A stretch of DNA of 64,000 bases from Halopseudomonas pelagia (GTDB lineage: Bacteria; Pseudomonadota; Gammaproteobacteria; Pseudomonadales; Pseudomonadaceae), in assembly GCF_009497895.1 (NCBI RefSeq), contig NZ_CP033116.1:1612001-1676000 (forward strand), in the 5' to 3' direction. Below are positions 1-10,082 of this stretch, piece after piece. Each line of letters starts with the position of its first letter. Position 1 is the stretch's first letter. A model generated the notes under the pieces. The model was not told the origin of the DNA. It saw nothing but the letters and a program-made list of their open reading frames with translations, and did no database searches. The translations under genes were made by a program, and so were the position numbers.

Positions 1-2013
1 CTCCCGTTGCTCCTGGGACTCAGTCTTTTGAGTACAGCAGTTCATGCGCAGACTCAGCTTGCCGGGGATCCGGAAGAAGAGCTGGTGCTGAACCTGCGTG
101 ATGCCGAGATCAATGGCCTGATCGAGATTGTCAGCCAGGAAACCGGGATCAATTTCATCGTGGACCCGCGCGTTCGTGGTCAGGTCAATGTGGTCTCGGG
201 CACGCCGATCAAGCGGGGCGAGCTGTACGATCTGTTTCTGGGTGTGCTGAAATCCTATGGGTTTGCTGCCGTTGAAGGAGAGCAGGGCACCGTACGCATT
301 TTGCCGGAAGTACAGGCGAAGGAAAACGAGGTGGGTTCGTTGGCTGGCAGTAGCCGCGGTGACGAAGTCATTACCCACGTAATCGGGGTCAAGCACATCA
401 ACGCCGGCCAGTTGGTCCGTATTCTGCGCCCGCTGGTGCCCAAGGGCGGCCACCTGGCTGCCGCTGCGGAATCCAATAGCCTGGTCATCGCCGATACCGC
501 CGCCAACGTGCGCCGTATACAAGGTCTGATCGAGCGTATTGATCTGGAGTCCATGGAAGATTTCGAGCTGATCCCTCTGGAGCACGCTTCTGCATTGGAC
601 GTGGTGCGCATTGTTGATTCGCTGGATGCACCCGCCGCCGGTGAAGACTTTACCAAGCGCGCGCGAGCGATAGCCGATCAGCGCACCAACACGGTGATTT
701 TGCGTGGTGACCCGTCTAATAGAGGCTCGCTTCGCGACATTATCCGGCAGTTGGATATGCCGGCCAGCGGCGGTGCTACCCAGGTACATTACCTGCGGTA
801 CGCCAACGCCGAAGATGTGGCAGAGGTTCTGCGCGGTATAGCCGAAGGCCGTGAGGTCGAAGAAAACATGACCCAGAGCCCGGATGGCGGCACCAGTTCT
901 GGCGGCAGCATGATGGGCAGCCGGCAATCTGCGGTACGTATTCAGGCGCATGAAAGCACCAACTCGGTGGTGATCTTTGGCCCCGCCGAGCTATCCCGCG
1001 ATATGGCATCCATCATTACCCAGCTGGATATCCGGCGTGCGCAGGTTCTGGTAGAGGCGGTCATCGCTGAGGTGTCTTATGACCGGGCCAAGGAGCTGGG
1101 CGTGCAATGGGGTATTGGTAGCGATGCCGGCGTGGGCATTATCAACTTCAATCGCGGTGGTGGCGGTATCCTCAACTTGGCCGCTGCGGGCCAAGGCTTC
1201 CTGGATGGCAGTGTAACCACGCCGCCTTCGTTGAGCGACGGTCTTTCCTTTGGCAGTATTGGCAGCATCGGCAGCACTCAGATCGCTTTACTGATCAATG
1301 CGCTTCAGGCGGACAGCTCTAGCAACATTCTGTCGACCCCGAGCTTGATGACCCTGGATAACGAGGAGGCAGAAATCGTCGTTGGTCAGAATGTGCCTTT
1401 TATTGTGGGTCGATCGGTGGAGTCGTCAGGGCAGGCGTTCGATACCATTCAGCGTGAGGATGTCGGCATCATGCTGAAGATCAAGCCGCAGATTAACGAA
1501 GGCAATGCGGTGCGCCTGGAAATCGAACAGGAAGTGTCACAGATCGCCCAGAGCGTCACCGGCGCGGCTGACTTGATTACCAATACTCGGACGCTCAAAA
1601 CCCACGTCATGGTGGATGACAACGACCTGATCGTTCTCGGTGGGCTCATCGACGACCAGTTGGTCGAAACGCGCGACAAGGTACCTCTTCTGGGTGATAT
1701 ACCTGGGTTGGGTCGGCTCTTTCGCTACGACACCGCGCGCATGGAAAAGCGCAATTTGATGGTCTTCCTGCGTCCGGTAATCATCCGTGACAGTGCGCTG
1801 TCCCAGGATGTGACACATTCAAAATATAGCTATATCCGTGATCAGCAGGTGCGTGAGCAGAATCGTGAAGGCGGCCTCCTGGGGCCGGACAGTCGGCCTG
1901 TTCTGCCTGACTGGAACTATTTGTTGAGCTTGCCACCGCCGTTCGAGAACGCCTACAGCGGCGCTGTGCCAGCCAGAACCAGCATTCCTGCACCACCACC
2001 AGCAGCGCAATAA
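1..2013 (+). CDS. gspD: Type II secretion secretin GspD (5' partial)
   Basis: Outer-membrane secretin of the type II secretion system; a ring of subunits forms the gated channel through which folded exoproteins leave the periplasm. The frame is open from base 1 and the first visible residues ([16 protein letters not shown], then Q) are the hydrophobic core and cleavage site of a signal peptide, so the true start lies upstream of the window; the TTG at 7 is only the first possible start inside it. Counting from that TTG, an N0 domain covers about residues 22-95, N1-N3 repeats about 120-340, and the secretin core about 345-600, with VPFIVG near 464 and [14 protein letters not shown] near 559. 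gspE follows after 13 bases. A gspC gene would be expected just upstream but is out of view. Confidence 0.95.
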   Translation, partial: LPLLLGLSLLSTAVHAQTQLAGDPEEELVLNLRDAEINGLIEIVSQETGINFIVDPRVRGQVNVVSGTPIKRGELYDLFLGVLKSYGFAAVEGEQGTVRILPEVQAKENEVGSLAGSSRGDEVITHVIGVKHINAGQLVRILRPLVPKGGHLAAAAESNSLVIADTAANVRRIQGLIERIDLESMEDFELIPLEHASALDVVRIVDSLDAPAAGEDFTKRARAIADQRTNTVILRGDPSNRGSLRDIIRQLDMPASGGATQVHYLRYANAEDVAEVLRGIAEGREVEENMTQSPDGGTSSGGSMMGSRQSAVRIQAHESTNSVVIFGPAELSRDMASIITQLDIRRAQVLVEAVIAEVSYDRAKELGVQWGIGSDAGVGIINFNRGGGGILNLAAAGQGFLDGSVTTPPSLSDGLSFGSIGSIGSTQIALLINALQADSSSNILSTPSLMTLDNEEAEIVVGQNVPFIVGRSVESSGQAFDTIQREDVGIMLKIKPQINEGNAVRLEIEQEVSQIAQSVTGAADLITNTRTLKTHVMVDDNDLIVLGGLIDDQLVETRDKVPLLGDIPGLGRLFRYDTARMEKRNLMVFLRPVIIRDSALSQDVTHSKYSYIRDQQVREQNREGGLLGPDSRPVLPDWNYLLSLPPPFENAYSGAVPARTSIPAPPPAAQ

Positions 2014-2026
2014 AAGGGGCGGGGCG

Positions 2027-3538
2027 ATGACCGATAGCGATATAGGCGGCCTTATTCCTGATCAAAGTCCGCAGGCAGAAACCGGTTACCGGTTTGCCCG
2101 GCGGTTCGGGGTGGTGCCCGGGCATCTGCAGGATGGTCATCTGGATGTCTACGTGCGTGCCGACTGCGATCCTCAGGCATTACTCGAATTGCGACGCCGG
2201 GCGGGTCATCCGTTAAAGCCGCATGTATTGGATGACGATGCATTTGCTGCGCGCCTGCGTGATCGTTACGAGCGCTCGGCGAACGACGCCATGCAGTTTG
2301 TGGAAGGTCTCAGCGAGGATGCCGATCTGATGTCGGTAGCCCAATCCCTGTCAGAACCGGAGGACTTGCTGGAGTCGCAGGATGAGGCGCCGATTATCCG
2401 CCTGATCAATGCGCTGTTGTCCGAGGCGGTCAAGGAAAACGCTTCGGATATTCACATCGAACCCTTTGAAAATCGCCTGTCGATTCGCCTGCGCGTAGAC
2501 GGCGTATTGCGCGAGATCCTGGAACCACCGCGCGCCCTGGCGCCGGTGATTGTGTCGCGCATCAAGGTCATGGCCAAGCTCGACATTGCGGAAAAGCGTC
2601 TTCCCCAGGATGGCCGGATTGGCTTGAAACTGGTCGGCCGGGCGGTCGATGTGCGGGTATCGACGCTGCCTTCCGGTCATGGTGAGCGGGTGGTATTGCG
2701 TCTGCTCGACAAGCAGGCCGGGCGGCTGGAACTGCGTCAACTGGGCATGGGTAAAGACCACTACGAGGCCATGGAGCGGGTGATCGCCCGCCCGCACGGT
2801 ATCGTGTTGGTTACCGGCCCTACCGGTTCGGGTAAAACCACCACGCTGTACTCGGCCTTGATGCAGCTTAATGACCGCAGTCGCAATATTCTGACGGTGG
2901 AGGACCCCATCGAGTACTACCTGGACGGTATCGGCCAGACGCAGATCAATACCAAGGTGGATATGACCTTCGCCCGGGGGCTACGGGCGATTTTGCGCCA
3001 GGATCCGGACGTGGTGATGGTCGGCGAAATTCGAGACGTGGAAACCGTCCAGATTGCCATCCAGGCCAGCCTCACCGGCCACTTGGTGTTTTCCACATTG
3101 CACACCAATACCGCGGTCGGGGCGATTACCCGTCTGCGCGATATGGGTATCGAGCCTTTTCTGCTGTCATCCACGTTGAACGGGGTCCTGGCCCAACGGC
3201 TGGTCCGCACCTTGTGCCCCAGCTGCCGCAAACCTCACCAGGCGTCCGCCAGTGAGTGCCGGCTGATGGGTGTCAGCGAACAGGAAGCACCGACTCTTTA
3301 CAGCGCCGTGGGCTGTGAAGAATGTAATAACAATGGCTATAAAGGCCGTACCGGCATTTATGAATTGATTGAAGTGGATGACACCTTGCGCGGGTTGATC
3401 CACGACGGTGCCAGTGAGCAGGCCATGATTCGCCACGCGCGTTTGGCGCAAACGGGGATTCGGCATGATGGTGTGCGTCGCGTGCTGGCCGGGCAGACTA
3501 CCCTGGAAGAAGTGCTGCGCGTGACCCGGGAGGACTGA
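2027..3538 (+). CDS. gspE: Type II secretion ATPase GspE
   Basis: Cytoplasmic hexameric ATPase that powers pseudopilus assembly in the type II secretion system, docking on GspL at the inner membrane. The 503 residues hold the N-terminal GspL-binding region, a middle region with the acidic segment [21 protein letters not shown], a Walker A motif [10 protein letters not shown] near residue 264, the Asp/Walker B segment [12 protein letters not shown] near 326, and two CxxC pairs (CPSC near 397, CEEC near 430) that form the zinc-binding element typical of GspE. Start ATG at 2027 is preceded by a purine-rich GGGGCGGGG element. The stop is two bases before gspF, so the two are translated as a unit. 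Confidence 0.97.
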   Translation: MTDSDIGGLIPDQSPQAETGYRFARRFGVVPGHLQDGHLDVYVRADCDPQALLELRRRAGHPLKPHVLDDDAFAARLRDRYERSANDAMQFVEGLSEDADLMSVAQSLSEPEDLLESQDEAPIIRLINALLSEAVKENASDIHIEPFENRLSIRLRVDGVLREILEPPRALAPVIVSRIKVMAKLDIAEKRLPQDGRIGLKLVGRAVDVRVSTLPSGHGERVVLRLLDKQAGRLELRQLGMGKDHYEAMERVIARPHGIVLVTGPTGSGKTTTLYSALMQLNDRSRNILTVEDPIEYYLDGIGQTQINTKVDMTFARGLRAILRQDPDVVMVGEIRDVETVQIAIQASLTGHLVFSTLHTNTAVGAITRLRDMGIEPFLLSSTLNGVLAQRLVRTLCPSCRKPHQASASECRLMGVSEQEAPTLYSAVGCEECNNNGYKGRTGIYELIEVDDTLRGLIHDGASEQAMIRHARLAQTGIRHDGVRRVLAGQTTLEEVLRVTRED

Positions 3539-3540
3539 CC

Positions 3541-4752
3541 ATGCCCGCCTATGAATACGTCGCGTTGGATAACAGCGGCCGCACCCGCAAAGGCGTAGAG
3601 GAGGGCGACTCCTCACGTCAGGTGCGCAGCCGCCTGCGTGACAAAGGCCTGATGCCGATGTCGGTCAGTCAGGTCGCCGAGCGCAAGTCGGTCATGCGCA
3701 TGCCGGTGCTGCAACAGCGGATCAAACCTTTGGAGCTGGCGTTGGCTACGCGGCAAATGGCAACCCTGGCGCGTGCCGGCATGCCGATAGAAGAAGTACT
3801 GGGTACCGTCGCCCGGCAGAGCGAAACGCAGAAGGTCAAATCGACCTTGTCTGCGGTCCGCACGCGGGTGATGGAAGGTTTGCCGCTGGCGCACGCGTTG
3901 GGTGAATTCCCCTCGGTTTTCCCGGCGATCTACCGTACTACACTGGCGGCAGGCGAGCAGGCCGGGCGCCTGGATCTGGTGCTGGAGCGGCTGGCGGATA
4001 ACGTTGAGGCGCAGAATGCGATGCGTCAGAAGATCCAGCTGGCAATGTTCTATCCGGCGATTCTGACGGTGATCGCGTTGTTGGTCACGGTGGCGCTGCT
4101 GACCTACGTGGTACCTGAGGTAGTACAAGTGTTCGCCGGCATGAATCAGCAGTTGCCGTGGCTGACCCGGGCCCTGATCGCCACCAGCGACGCCTTGCGT
4201 TCCTGGGGACTATTGATGCTTGCTGCGCTGGTCGGCGGCATATTTGCGTTCAAGCAGATGCTGAAAAAGCCCAGCTTTCGCTATAAATGGGATGCCTGGC
4301 TATTGCGCGTGCCGCTATTGGGGCGGCTGATCCGCGGGCTGAATACCGCCCGCTTTGCGCGTACGCTGAATATTCTCGCTGGCAGTGGCGTACCGTTACT
4401 GGATGCCTTGAACATGAGTGCCAGCGTCATGACCAACGTACCCATGCGCGACGCGGTGACGGATGCAGCCAAGCGCGTGCGCGAAGGCTCGGGGGTGGGG
4501 CACGCGCTGGAGCGCAGTGGCTATTTTCCGCCAATGACATTAAGCCTGATCAAGAGCGGTGAGAGCAGCGGTACGCTTGATCACATGCTTGAACGGGCTG
4601 CTGAAACGCAGGAGCGGGAGCTGGAAGCGCGCATCGCGATCGTGATGGGCGTTTTCGAGCCGCTGCTGATCCTGGCAATGGGGGGCGTGGTACTGATTAT
4701 CGTACTGGCCATCCTGCTGCCCATCTTTGAACTCAATCAACTGGTTAACTGA
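3541..4752 (+). CDS. gspF: Type II secretion inner-membrane platform protein GspF
   Basis: Polytopic inner-membrane protein of the type II secretion assembly platform, the counterpart of PilC in type IV pili. The 403 residues contain two homologous cytoplasmic GspF domains (about residues 70-195 and 270-395) and three hydrophobic membrane segments (about 168-190, 220-240, 370-395). The typical N-terminal start MPAYEYVALDNSGRTRKG is present. It sits between gspE and gspG with 2-base gaps on each side, the standard gsp order, and presumably couples GspE ATP hydrolysis to insertion of GspG subunits. Confidence 0.97.
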   Translation: MPAYEYVALDNSGRTRKGVEEGDSSRQVRSRLRDKGLMPMSVSQVAERKSVMRMPVLQQRIKPLELALATRQMATLARAGMPIEEVLGTVARQSETQKVKSTLSAVRTRVMEGLPLAHALGEFPSVFPAIYRTTLAAGEQAGRLDLVLERLADNVEAQNAMRQKIQLAMFYPAILTVIALLVTVALLTYVVPEVVQVFAGMNQQLPWLTRALIATSDALRSWGLLMLAALVGGIFAFKQMLKKPSFRYKWDAWLLRVPLLGRLIRGLNTARFARTLNILAGSGVPLLDALNMSASVMTNVPMRDAVTDAAKRVREGSGVGHALERSGYFPPMTLSLIKSGESSGTLDHMLERAAETQERELEARIAIVMGVFEPLLILAMGGVVLIIVLAILLPIFELNQLVN

Positions 4753-4754
4753 TC

Positions 4755-5222
4755 ATGCTCAAGACAACACAACAGCCAGCCGGCAGACAGCGCGGCTTTA
4801 CTCTGATCGAAGTGATGGTAGTCGTGGTGATTCTCGGGATTCTCGCTGCGGTGGTGGTGCCGCGAGTAATGGATCGCCCTGACCAGGCACGGATAACCAA
4901 GGTACAGAATGATGTGCGGGCGCTGGAAAGCGCGCTGAACCTCTACCGGCTGGATAACTTCAATTACCCGACTACCGAACAGGGATTGTTTGCGCTGGTT
5001 GAAATCCCGACCAGTGGTGATGTACCGCGTAACTACCGTTCTGGTGGCTATATAGACCGGCTGCAGAAGGATCCATGGGGTCAGGAGTATCAATATCTAC
5101 GCCCAGGCCGTGATGGCCGGGAGTATGACCTTTACAGCTTGGGCGCCGATGGCCGTCCCGGTGGTGAAGAAGCCAATGCGGATATTGGTAACTGGAATGT
5201 GGATCAGGAAGAGAGTCGCTGA
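4755..5222 (+). CDS. gspG: Major pseudopilin GspG
   Basis: Major pseudopilin that polymerises into the periplasmic pseudopilus pushing substrates through GspD. The 155-residue precursor has a basic leader ending at Gly14, the prepilin peptidase site G|FTLIE with the conserved Glu5, then the hydrophobic helix VMVVVVILGILAAVVVP. The C-terminal part has the segments NYPTTEQGLFAL, DPWGQEYQYLRPG and DLYSLGADGRPGGE, the calcium-binding region characteristic of GspG rather than type IVa pilins. No prepilin peptidase gene is in the window, so processing must use an enzyme encoded elsewhere (PilD/XcpA in pseudomonads). Confidence 0.96.
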   Translation: MLKTTQQPAGRQRGFTLIEVMVVVVILGILAAVVVPRVMDRPDQARITKVQNDVRALESALNLYRLDNFNYPTTEQGLFALVEIPTSGDVPRNYRSGGYIDRLQKDPWGQEYQYLRPGRDGREYDLYSLGADGRPGGEEANADIGNWNVDQEESR

Positions 5223-5224
5223 GC

Positions 5225-5761
5225 ATGCAACCCGCCACTCAGCATCACTCATTACAGTCAGGCTTTACCCTGATGGAGCTTCTGGTGGTGTTGGTATTGG
5301 TGGGTATTGTTGCCAGCCTGGCAACGCTGTCTATTGGCGATGGTGCCGAGCGACAGTTGCGCACTGAAACGCAGCGCCTGGCCGGGGTACTGCGCTTGGC
5401 GCGCGATGAGCTGTTGATTACCGGTAGCGCCGAACGCGCGCTGGGATTGCGCCGCGACAGTTATAGCTTTCTCGAGCTGATGATTCTGGATGATGCTACC
5501 CGGGAATGGCAACCGCTGGTTGACCAGCAACTGGGCCCTTGGCAGTTGGAGCCTGGCGTGATTGAGCTGGAGTATGAACAGGAAGGCGAGCGCCAGCCGC
5601 TGCCACAGGCAAGCGGCTGGGAGCCGAATATACGCTTGGGCAATACCGGTGAGATGACCCCGTCGCTGATTACCTTGCGGGTGCCGGGTAAACCCTTCGA
5701 GCGGCATATTCAGATCAGCATGGAAGGCACGATCGAGGTGTTAGATGCGCTCCCGGAATAA
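5225..5761 (+). CDS. gspH: Minor pseudopilin GspH
   Basis: Minor pseudopilin of the type II secretion system, thought to link the tip complex (GspI-J-K) to the GspG fibre. The 178-residue precursor has the leader MQPATQHHSLQSG, cleavage before FTLMELLVVLVLVGIVASLA and the conserved Glu5. The globular part is divergent, as usual for GspH. It starts two bases after gspG and overlaps the start of gspI by 17 bases, indicating tight translational coupling. Confidence 0.92.
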   Translation: MQPATQHHSLQSGFTLMELLVVLVLVGIVASLATLSIGDGAERQLRTETQRLAGVLRLARDELLITGSAERALGLRRDSYSFLELMILDDATREWQPLVDQQLGPWQLEPGVIELEYEQEGERQPLPQASGWEPNIRLGNTGEMTPSLITLRVPGKPFERHIQISMEGTIEVLDALPE

Positions 5762-6131
5762 GGGCTTCACGCTGCTGGAAGTGCTGGTCGCCATGACCAT
5801 TCTGGCGGTGGCGCTGGCGGCATTGATCAAAGGCGGCTCTGACCATTCGCGCAATACGCTGTATTTGCAGGAGCGTACCCTGGCCCACTGGACTGGGCAA
5901 AATGTGCTGGCCGAATACGAATCGGGAATGCGACCGGTCAGCGAAGGTGACCGCACTGGCGAGGCCACCATGGGGCCGTTCCGCTACGGTTACAACGTCG
6001 AGATTTCTGACTACGTGCCGGAAGCGCCGATTGCGCTACCGCCGGTCAAGCGTATCGATGTGAGGCTCTGGTTGTTCGATCAGGGCGAGCAGGAACAGCG
6101 CGCATCGGTCAGCGGATTCGTGCTGCCATGA
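5745..6131 (+). CDS. gspI: Minor pseudopilin GspI
   Basis: Minor pseudopilin that nucleates the tip complex with GspJ and GspK. The 128-residue precursor has a very short leader MRSRNKG, cleavage before FTLLEVLVAMTILAVALAA, and the family segment WTGQNVLAEY just after the helix. It overlaps gspH by 17 bases and gspJ by 4 (ATGA). Length and order match the GspI family. Confidence 0.94.
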   Translation: MRSRNKGFTLLEVLVAMTILAVALAALIKGGSDHSRNTLYLQERTLAHWTGQNVLAEYESGMRPVSEGDRTGEATMGPFRYGYNVEISDYVPEAPIALPPVKRIDVRLWLFDQGEQEQRASVSGFVLP

Positions 6132-6757
6132 GGAATTTTCATAGCCGGGCCAGGGGTTTCACCCTGTTGGAAATGCTCGTGGCGATGGCGGTTTTTGCGG
6201 TGATGAGCGTGGTTGCTTACGGCGGTTTACGCGCGGTACTGAGTGCGGATCAGGTGACTCAGGAGCACGCACGCCGCCTGGCCGATCTGCAGGTCACGCT
6301 CAGCGTACTGGAGCGCGACCTGGCTCAGATAGTGGATATTTCAGTGCGTGACGAATTTGGGGACCGCATGCCGCCACTGCGTTTGCGCGCTGGCGGTGAC
6401 AGCAAGCTGCTGGAGATCGTGCGCGCCGGAGCGGGCGGCGATCAGCGTCTGCGCAGAACCGCTTGGCTGATCAACGATCGCGGGCTGGAGCGGCAGTTAT
6501 GGCCAGGCGTTGATATAGCCGATGCGGAAAGCGCACGGGTACAGCCTTTCGGTTTTTTGGTCGAGGAGGATGAGCTGCTTGGCATGCAGACTGGTTTCGC
6601 CTTGGTGGTGCGCACTCCCAGCGGACTTGAGAGGCTCGACGCCTGGCCCCCGGCCGATAGCGATCCCTCGGCCAGCCAACTGCCGTTGGCCGTGGAGGTG
6701 GTGTTGGACATACCCGGTTATGGCGAAATACGCCGGCTGATGGCAGTCGGCTTGTGA
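6128..6757 (+). CDS. gspJ: Minor pseudopilin GspJ
   Basis: Minor pseudopilin of the tip complex. The 209-residue precursor has leader MRNFHSRARG, cleavage before FTLLEMLVAMAVFAVMSVVA, then the family pattern DLQVTLSVLERDLAQ followed by a beta-rich domain with RTAWLINDRGLERQLWPG. It overlaps gspI by 4 bases and gspK by 4 bases (GTGA). Confidence 0.94.
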   Translation: MRNFHSRARGFTLLEMLVAMAVFAVMSVVAYGGLRAVLSADQVTQEHARRLADLQVTLSVLERDLAQIVDISVRDEFGDRMPPLRLRAGGDSKLLEIVRAGAGGDQRLRRTAWLINDRGLERQLWPGVDIADAESARVQPFGFLVEEDELLGMQTGFALVVRTPSGLERLDAWPPADSDPSASQLPLAVEVVLDIPGYGEIRRLMAVGL

Positions 6758-7557
6758 AGTCGATGCAGCGGCAGCAAGGAGTGGCCCTGGTCACCGCCCT
6801 GTTGGTGGTGGCGCTGGCGGTTGCGGCCGCGGTGGCGATGGCCATGCGCAGCCAGACCGATATACGTCGTACCAGCGCGGTGTTTGAGCGTGACCTTTCC
6901 AGACAGATTGCTTTGGGAGGGGAAAAAATGATCCTGCAGTTGCTCGAGCGGGTCGAAGGGCCGGACGAGCTACTCTGGGACACCTGTCGGTCGCCTAGCC
7001 TGCCCTTCAGCGTTGACGGCGTGGAAATTCAGGCCACGGTCGAGAACATGCAATGTCGCTATAACCTCAATGCGCTGGCCGGCGCCGACGAAACCGAGCA
7101 AGGCTATTTTGCGCAACTGGTGGATAGGGTGGGCACGGAGTCGGGCGTGAGTATGCCCTCGGGTGCGCAATTGGCGCTGGCGGTCAGTGACTGGATGAAT
7201 CCGGAGACCGATGACCCCACGTACAGGCTTGAAGATCCGCCGCGTTTGTCCGGCAACCGTCCGATGCTGGTGGCCTCGGAACTTAACTCGGTGGTCGGCA
7301 TGACCAGCGAGGCCTGGGCGGCATTGGCTCCCTACGTCACCGCTTATCCCGGGCAGGAGAGCCCGATTGACCTGGAGCGTAGCTCGGAGCTGATGCAGGA
7401 GGTTTTCCGCGGGCGTGCGGCGCCAGGCGATGCGCCCTGGTTTATGCGCCTTGAGCTGGTGGCCGAATTTGGCGAACGGCGCTTTTTCCAGTGCTCAATG
7501 CTGGATGCGCCCAATGGGGTGGTAGTACTGCGAGAACAAACGGCCTGCGAGCCCTGA
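6754..7557 (+). CDS. gspK: Pseudopilus tip protein GspK
   Basis: Large minor pseudopilin that caps the pseudopilus and controls its length. The 267-residue precursor has leader MKSMQRQQG and cleavage before VALVTALLVVALAVAAAVAMAM. As in other GspK proteins it lacks the Glu5 seen in GspG-J, which fits a subunit at the tip with no neighbour above it. The helical domain includes QCRYNLNAL and LAVSDWMNPETDDP, typical of GspK. Start is taken as the GTG at 6754, which overlaps the gspJ stop as GTGA; an in-frame ATG lies at 6763. It is at the short end of the family length range (about 270-330). Confidence 0.94.
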   Translation: MKSMQRQQGVALVTALLVVALAVAAAVAMAMRSQTDIRRTSAVFERDLSRQIALGGEKMILQLLERVEGPDELLWDTCRSPSLPFSVDGVEIQATVENMQCRYNLNALAGADETEQGYFAQLVDRVGTESGVSMPSGAQLALAVSDWMNPETDDPTYRLEDPPRLSGNRPMLVASELNSVVGMTSEAWAALAPYVTAYPGQESPIDLERSSELMQEVFRGRAAPGDAPWFMRLELVAEFGERRFFQCSMLDAPNGVVVLREQTACEP

Positions 7558-7574
7558 TAATAACGGACAGAATT

Positions 7575-8813
7575 ATGCTGATAGTGCTATTGCCAGAAAA
7601 TCCGCCGCTGCCAGATGGGGGCGCTATTGCACTCGCGTGGTGGCAACTGGACCGCGAGGGGCAACTGCTCGGAGAAGGTCAGGATACGCTGGCTGACCTG
7701 CGCTCGCGCTTCGCCGGCGAGCGCCTGCGTGCGCTGGCACCGGCCATGGCAGTCGGGCTCTATCGTCTGGATATGCCGGTCAAGCGTGCGGCATCCATTC
7801 GGGCTGCGCTGCCGTACGCATTGGAAGATCAGCTCAGTCAGGACCTTGAGCTGCTGCACTGCGTCCCAGGACCCCGACGTCAGGACGGCCAAATCGCCGC
7901 AGCCGTCGTCGAGCAGGAGCATATGTATGCGTGGCAGGCATTGTTCCAGGAACATGCCTGGCGTCTGGAAGCCATACTGCCACTGGCCGCCCTGCATACT
8001 GAAGATGCTCCGGAAGCGGGCTTGCTGGTCACGCCGTCGCTTTGGCCGTCTTCTGCGCCGCAGGCGCTAATAACAGCAGCAGATCAAGAGCCTGCGCTGA
8101 TAGAGGAAGGCATGCTGACGCTGTGGCTGCGCCGTCGCCTTGCCGAGCTGCCAGAGGAGCAGCGTCAGCTGCAATTGGCCGGCTATGAACCCGCAGCATT
8201 GGGGCTTGATGACGTCAAACACCTGACCGTCATTCCGGCACCTGCCGCTATTGATCTAACACAGGTGCTACGCAGGGCGACCGGACCGAATCCATCGTTG
8301 AATCTGCTCAGCGGTGCTTACACGGTAAGCATGGCCACGCCGCCTTGGCGCAAAGCACGCTCTGCGATGATTGCGGTGGGCGTGCTCCTGGCGGTGCTGC
8401 TGCTGCAGTTTGCTTTGGAGTGGGTAACACTGTCGCGCGAGCGTGATCGTCTGGTCGAATCAATCAATAGCGTGTTTGAAACCAGTTTGCCGAACAGTCG
8501 GCGTGTGGATGCACCTGAGCAATTCCGCCAGGTGATGCGTGGTAGTGGCGCTGAAGCGGGTGGGCAAAGCAGTGGGGCGATATTGTATGAAGTGTTGGCG
8601 GTGATCAATGAAAGTAAAGGCGCGCGGATACGACAGTTCCGCTCTACCCCGGATGAACTTGAGGTCGAGCTGCAGATGAACTCCTTTGCCGACCTTGAAT
8701 CGTTGCGCACCTCATTGGCGACCAAGCCAGGGCTCAGCGAATCGCTGCAAGGAGCGGATTCGGTGGATGAGGGCGTCACCGCGCGACTTAAAGTAACAAG
8801 GAGGGAATTATGA
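7575..8813 (+). CDS. gspL: Type II secretion platform protein GspL
   Basis: Bitopic inner-membrane protein that recruits GspE through its cytoplasmic domain and pairs with GspM in the periplasm. The 412 residues show an actin-fold-like cytoplasmic domain (about 1-245, with RLDMPVKRAASIRAALPYALEDQL), one transmembrane helix (about 262-283, MIAVGVLLAVLLLQFALEW) and a small periplasmic ferredoxin-like domain. The frame is open upstream to 7491, inside gspK, but the ATG at 7575 after the gspK stop gives the expected GspL start and is preferred. The stop overlaps gspM by 4 bases (ATGA). Confidence 0.92.
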   Translation: MLIVLLPENPPLPDGGAIALAWWQLDREGQLLGEGQDTLADLRSRFAGERLRALAPAMAVGLYRLDMPVKRAASIRAALPYALEDQLSQDLELLHCVPGPRRQDGQIAAAVVEQEHMYAWQALFQEHAWRLEAILPLAALHTEDAPEAGLLVTPSLWPSSAPQALITAADQEPALIEEGMLTLWLRRRLAELPEEQRQLQLAGYEPAALGLDDVKHLTVIPAPAAIDLTQVLRRATGPNPSLNLLSGAYTVSMATPPWRKARSAMIAVGVLLAVLLLQFALEWVTLSRERDRLVESINSVFETSLPNSRRVDAPEQFRQVMRGSGAEAGGQSSGAILYEVLAVINESKGARIRQFRSTPDELEVELQMNSFADLESLRTSLATKPGLSESLQGADSVDEGVTARLKVTRREL

Positions 8814-9295
8814 ACGCCTGGTGGGCAGGCTTGGCTCCGCGGGAGCGGGTCATTCTGATTGCCGGCATGATGGTGTTGGCAGGGCTACTGATCTGGCTGG
8901 CCATTGTTGAGCCCTTGGCGGACGGTCGTAGCTCCTTGCGTGGAGAGGTCGCCGCATTAAGTGCAGATCATGATTGGATGCAGCAGGTCGCTGCTGAAGT
9001 GCGCCGCAGGGCCTCTTCGCAGGCTGGCGCTGGCGCCATTGGGGCAGGCAACGGCTCGGTGTTGACGCTGGTCGAAGTGTCCGCCAACGCATCCGGCATG
9101 CGCAGTGCGATGACGCGCGTTCAGCCTGAAGGGCAGGGCGCTCGTCTGTGGTTTGACAGCGTGTCCTTCGATGCACTGGTGAGCTGGTTGGCCGAGCTGG
9201 AGACCCGGCAGAATTTGCGTATCAGTCAGTTGGCTGTGGATGCAGGGGAAGCGCCGGGGTTGGTTTCGGCACGCGTTCTGGTGGAGCCGCGCTGA
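8810..9295 (+). CDS. gspM: Type II secretion platform protein GspM
   Basis: Small bitopic inner-membrane protein that dimerises with GspL in the assembly platform. The 161 residues have the typical short cytoplasmic start MNAWWAGLAPRERVILIAG, a single membrane helix (about residues 15-36), a periplasmic coiled segment and a ferredoxin-like C-terminal domain. The start ATG follows an AGGAGGG element within the gspL 3' end. The stop TGA shares its A with the ATG of gspN. Confidence 0.92.
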   Translation: MNAWWAGLAPRERVILIAGMMVLAGLLIWLAIVEPLADGRSSLRGEVAALSADHDWMQQVAAEVRRRASSQAGAGAIGAGNGSVLTLVEVSANASGMRSAMTRVQPEGQGARLWFDSVSFDALVSWLAELETRQNLRISQLAVDAGEAPGLVSARVLVEPR

Positions 9296-10047
9296 TGAAA
9301 AAGGTGTTGAGTATCAAAGTTATAGTCCTGCTGGTGCTGCTGTATCTGGGCAGCCTAATCTGGAATCTGCCCGCTTCATTTGTCTGGAGCAGGGTACAGA
9401 ATCAACTGCCGGCACAGGTCACGTTGCACGGTCTGACTGGCACGTTATGGTCTGGCCGCGTCAGCCGGATGCAGGTTGAGGGCGTAGATCAGGGCGCACT
9501 GAGTTGGGACTGGCAGGCTGCAGGCTTGCTCGGTGGCAAGGTCAGCCTGGATCTATTCTGGCAGCCGCGCAACGGTCATGTGACCGCGCGACTGGATGCC
9601 GGATTAAATTCCCTGCAATTGAAAAATGTCGTTGGGCGCCTAGACGCCGCGAGTATGGCCGCTGTTAACAAGGCGCCTTTTGTACTGGCCGGGCAGTGGC
9701 TGCTGGACGTGCCGCTGCTGGAGCTCAATGAGCTGCAATATGTAGGGGAGGCCGAAGGTCAACTGACCTGGGAGAACGCCGCTGGGGGCTTGCCCACGGC
9801 TCTCCCCTTAGGTCACCTGAGTGCCGATTTAAGCGGAGATGAGGGCTGGCTGGTGTTCAAGCTGGCCGATCAAGGCGGACCGCTGGGACTGCGCGGCGAT
9901 GCCCGTTGGCGCCCAGGTCAGGCGCTGGCCTTGAATACGCAGATGCAGGCCCGTGCAGACGCTGACGCCGCGCTGGTGGGTGGGCTTAGCCTGCTTGGCC
10001 GACCCGATGCGCAGGGTTGGGTCAAATGGCGGGCGAAGCTGCAATGA
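9295..10047 (+). CDS. gspN: Type II secretion protein GspN
   Basis: Optional inner-membrane-anchored component of type II secretion systems; its role is not settled. The 250 residues have one N-terminal membrane anchor (about 7-24) and a periplasmic beta-rich domain with repeated tryptophans, such as LTGTLWSGRVSRMQVEG and LSWDWQAAGLLGGKVSLDL, as in the GspN/AsmA-like fold. The P. aeruginosa xcp cluster lacks gspN, so its presence indicates a different pseudomonad lineage or a different T2SS subtype. A lipoprotein gene follows after 35 bases. Confidence 0.9.
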   Translation: MKKVLSIKVIVLLVLLYLGSLIWNLPASFVWSRVQNQLPAQVTLHGLTGTLWSGRVSRMQVEGVDQGALSWDWQAAGLLGGKVSLDLFWQPRNGHVTARLDAGLNSLQLKNVVGRLDAASMAAVNKAPFVLAGQWLLDVPLLELNELQYVGEAEGQLTWENAAGGLPTALPLGHLSADLSGDEGWLVFKLADQGGPLGLRGDARWRPGQALALNTQMQARADADAALVGGLSLLGRPDAQGWVKWRAKLQ

Positions 10048-10082
10048 CAATTTTCTTTACACTCGATTTGGAGCGTCAACCT

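Noticed and set aside
3083..3098. TTTTCCACA inside gspE as a further DnaA box
   Set aside because: A lone motif in a coding region with no partner boxes; expected by chance.
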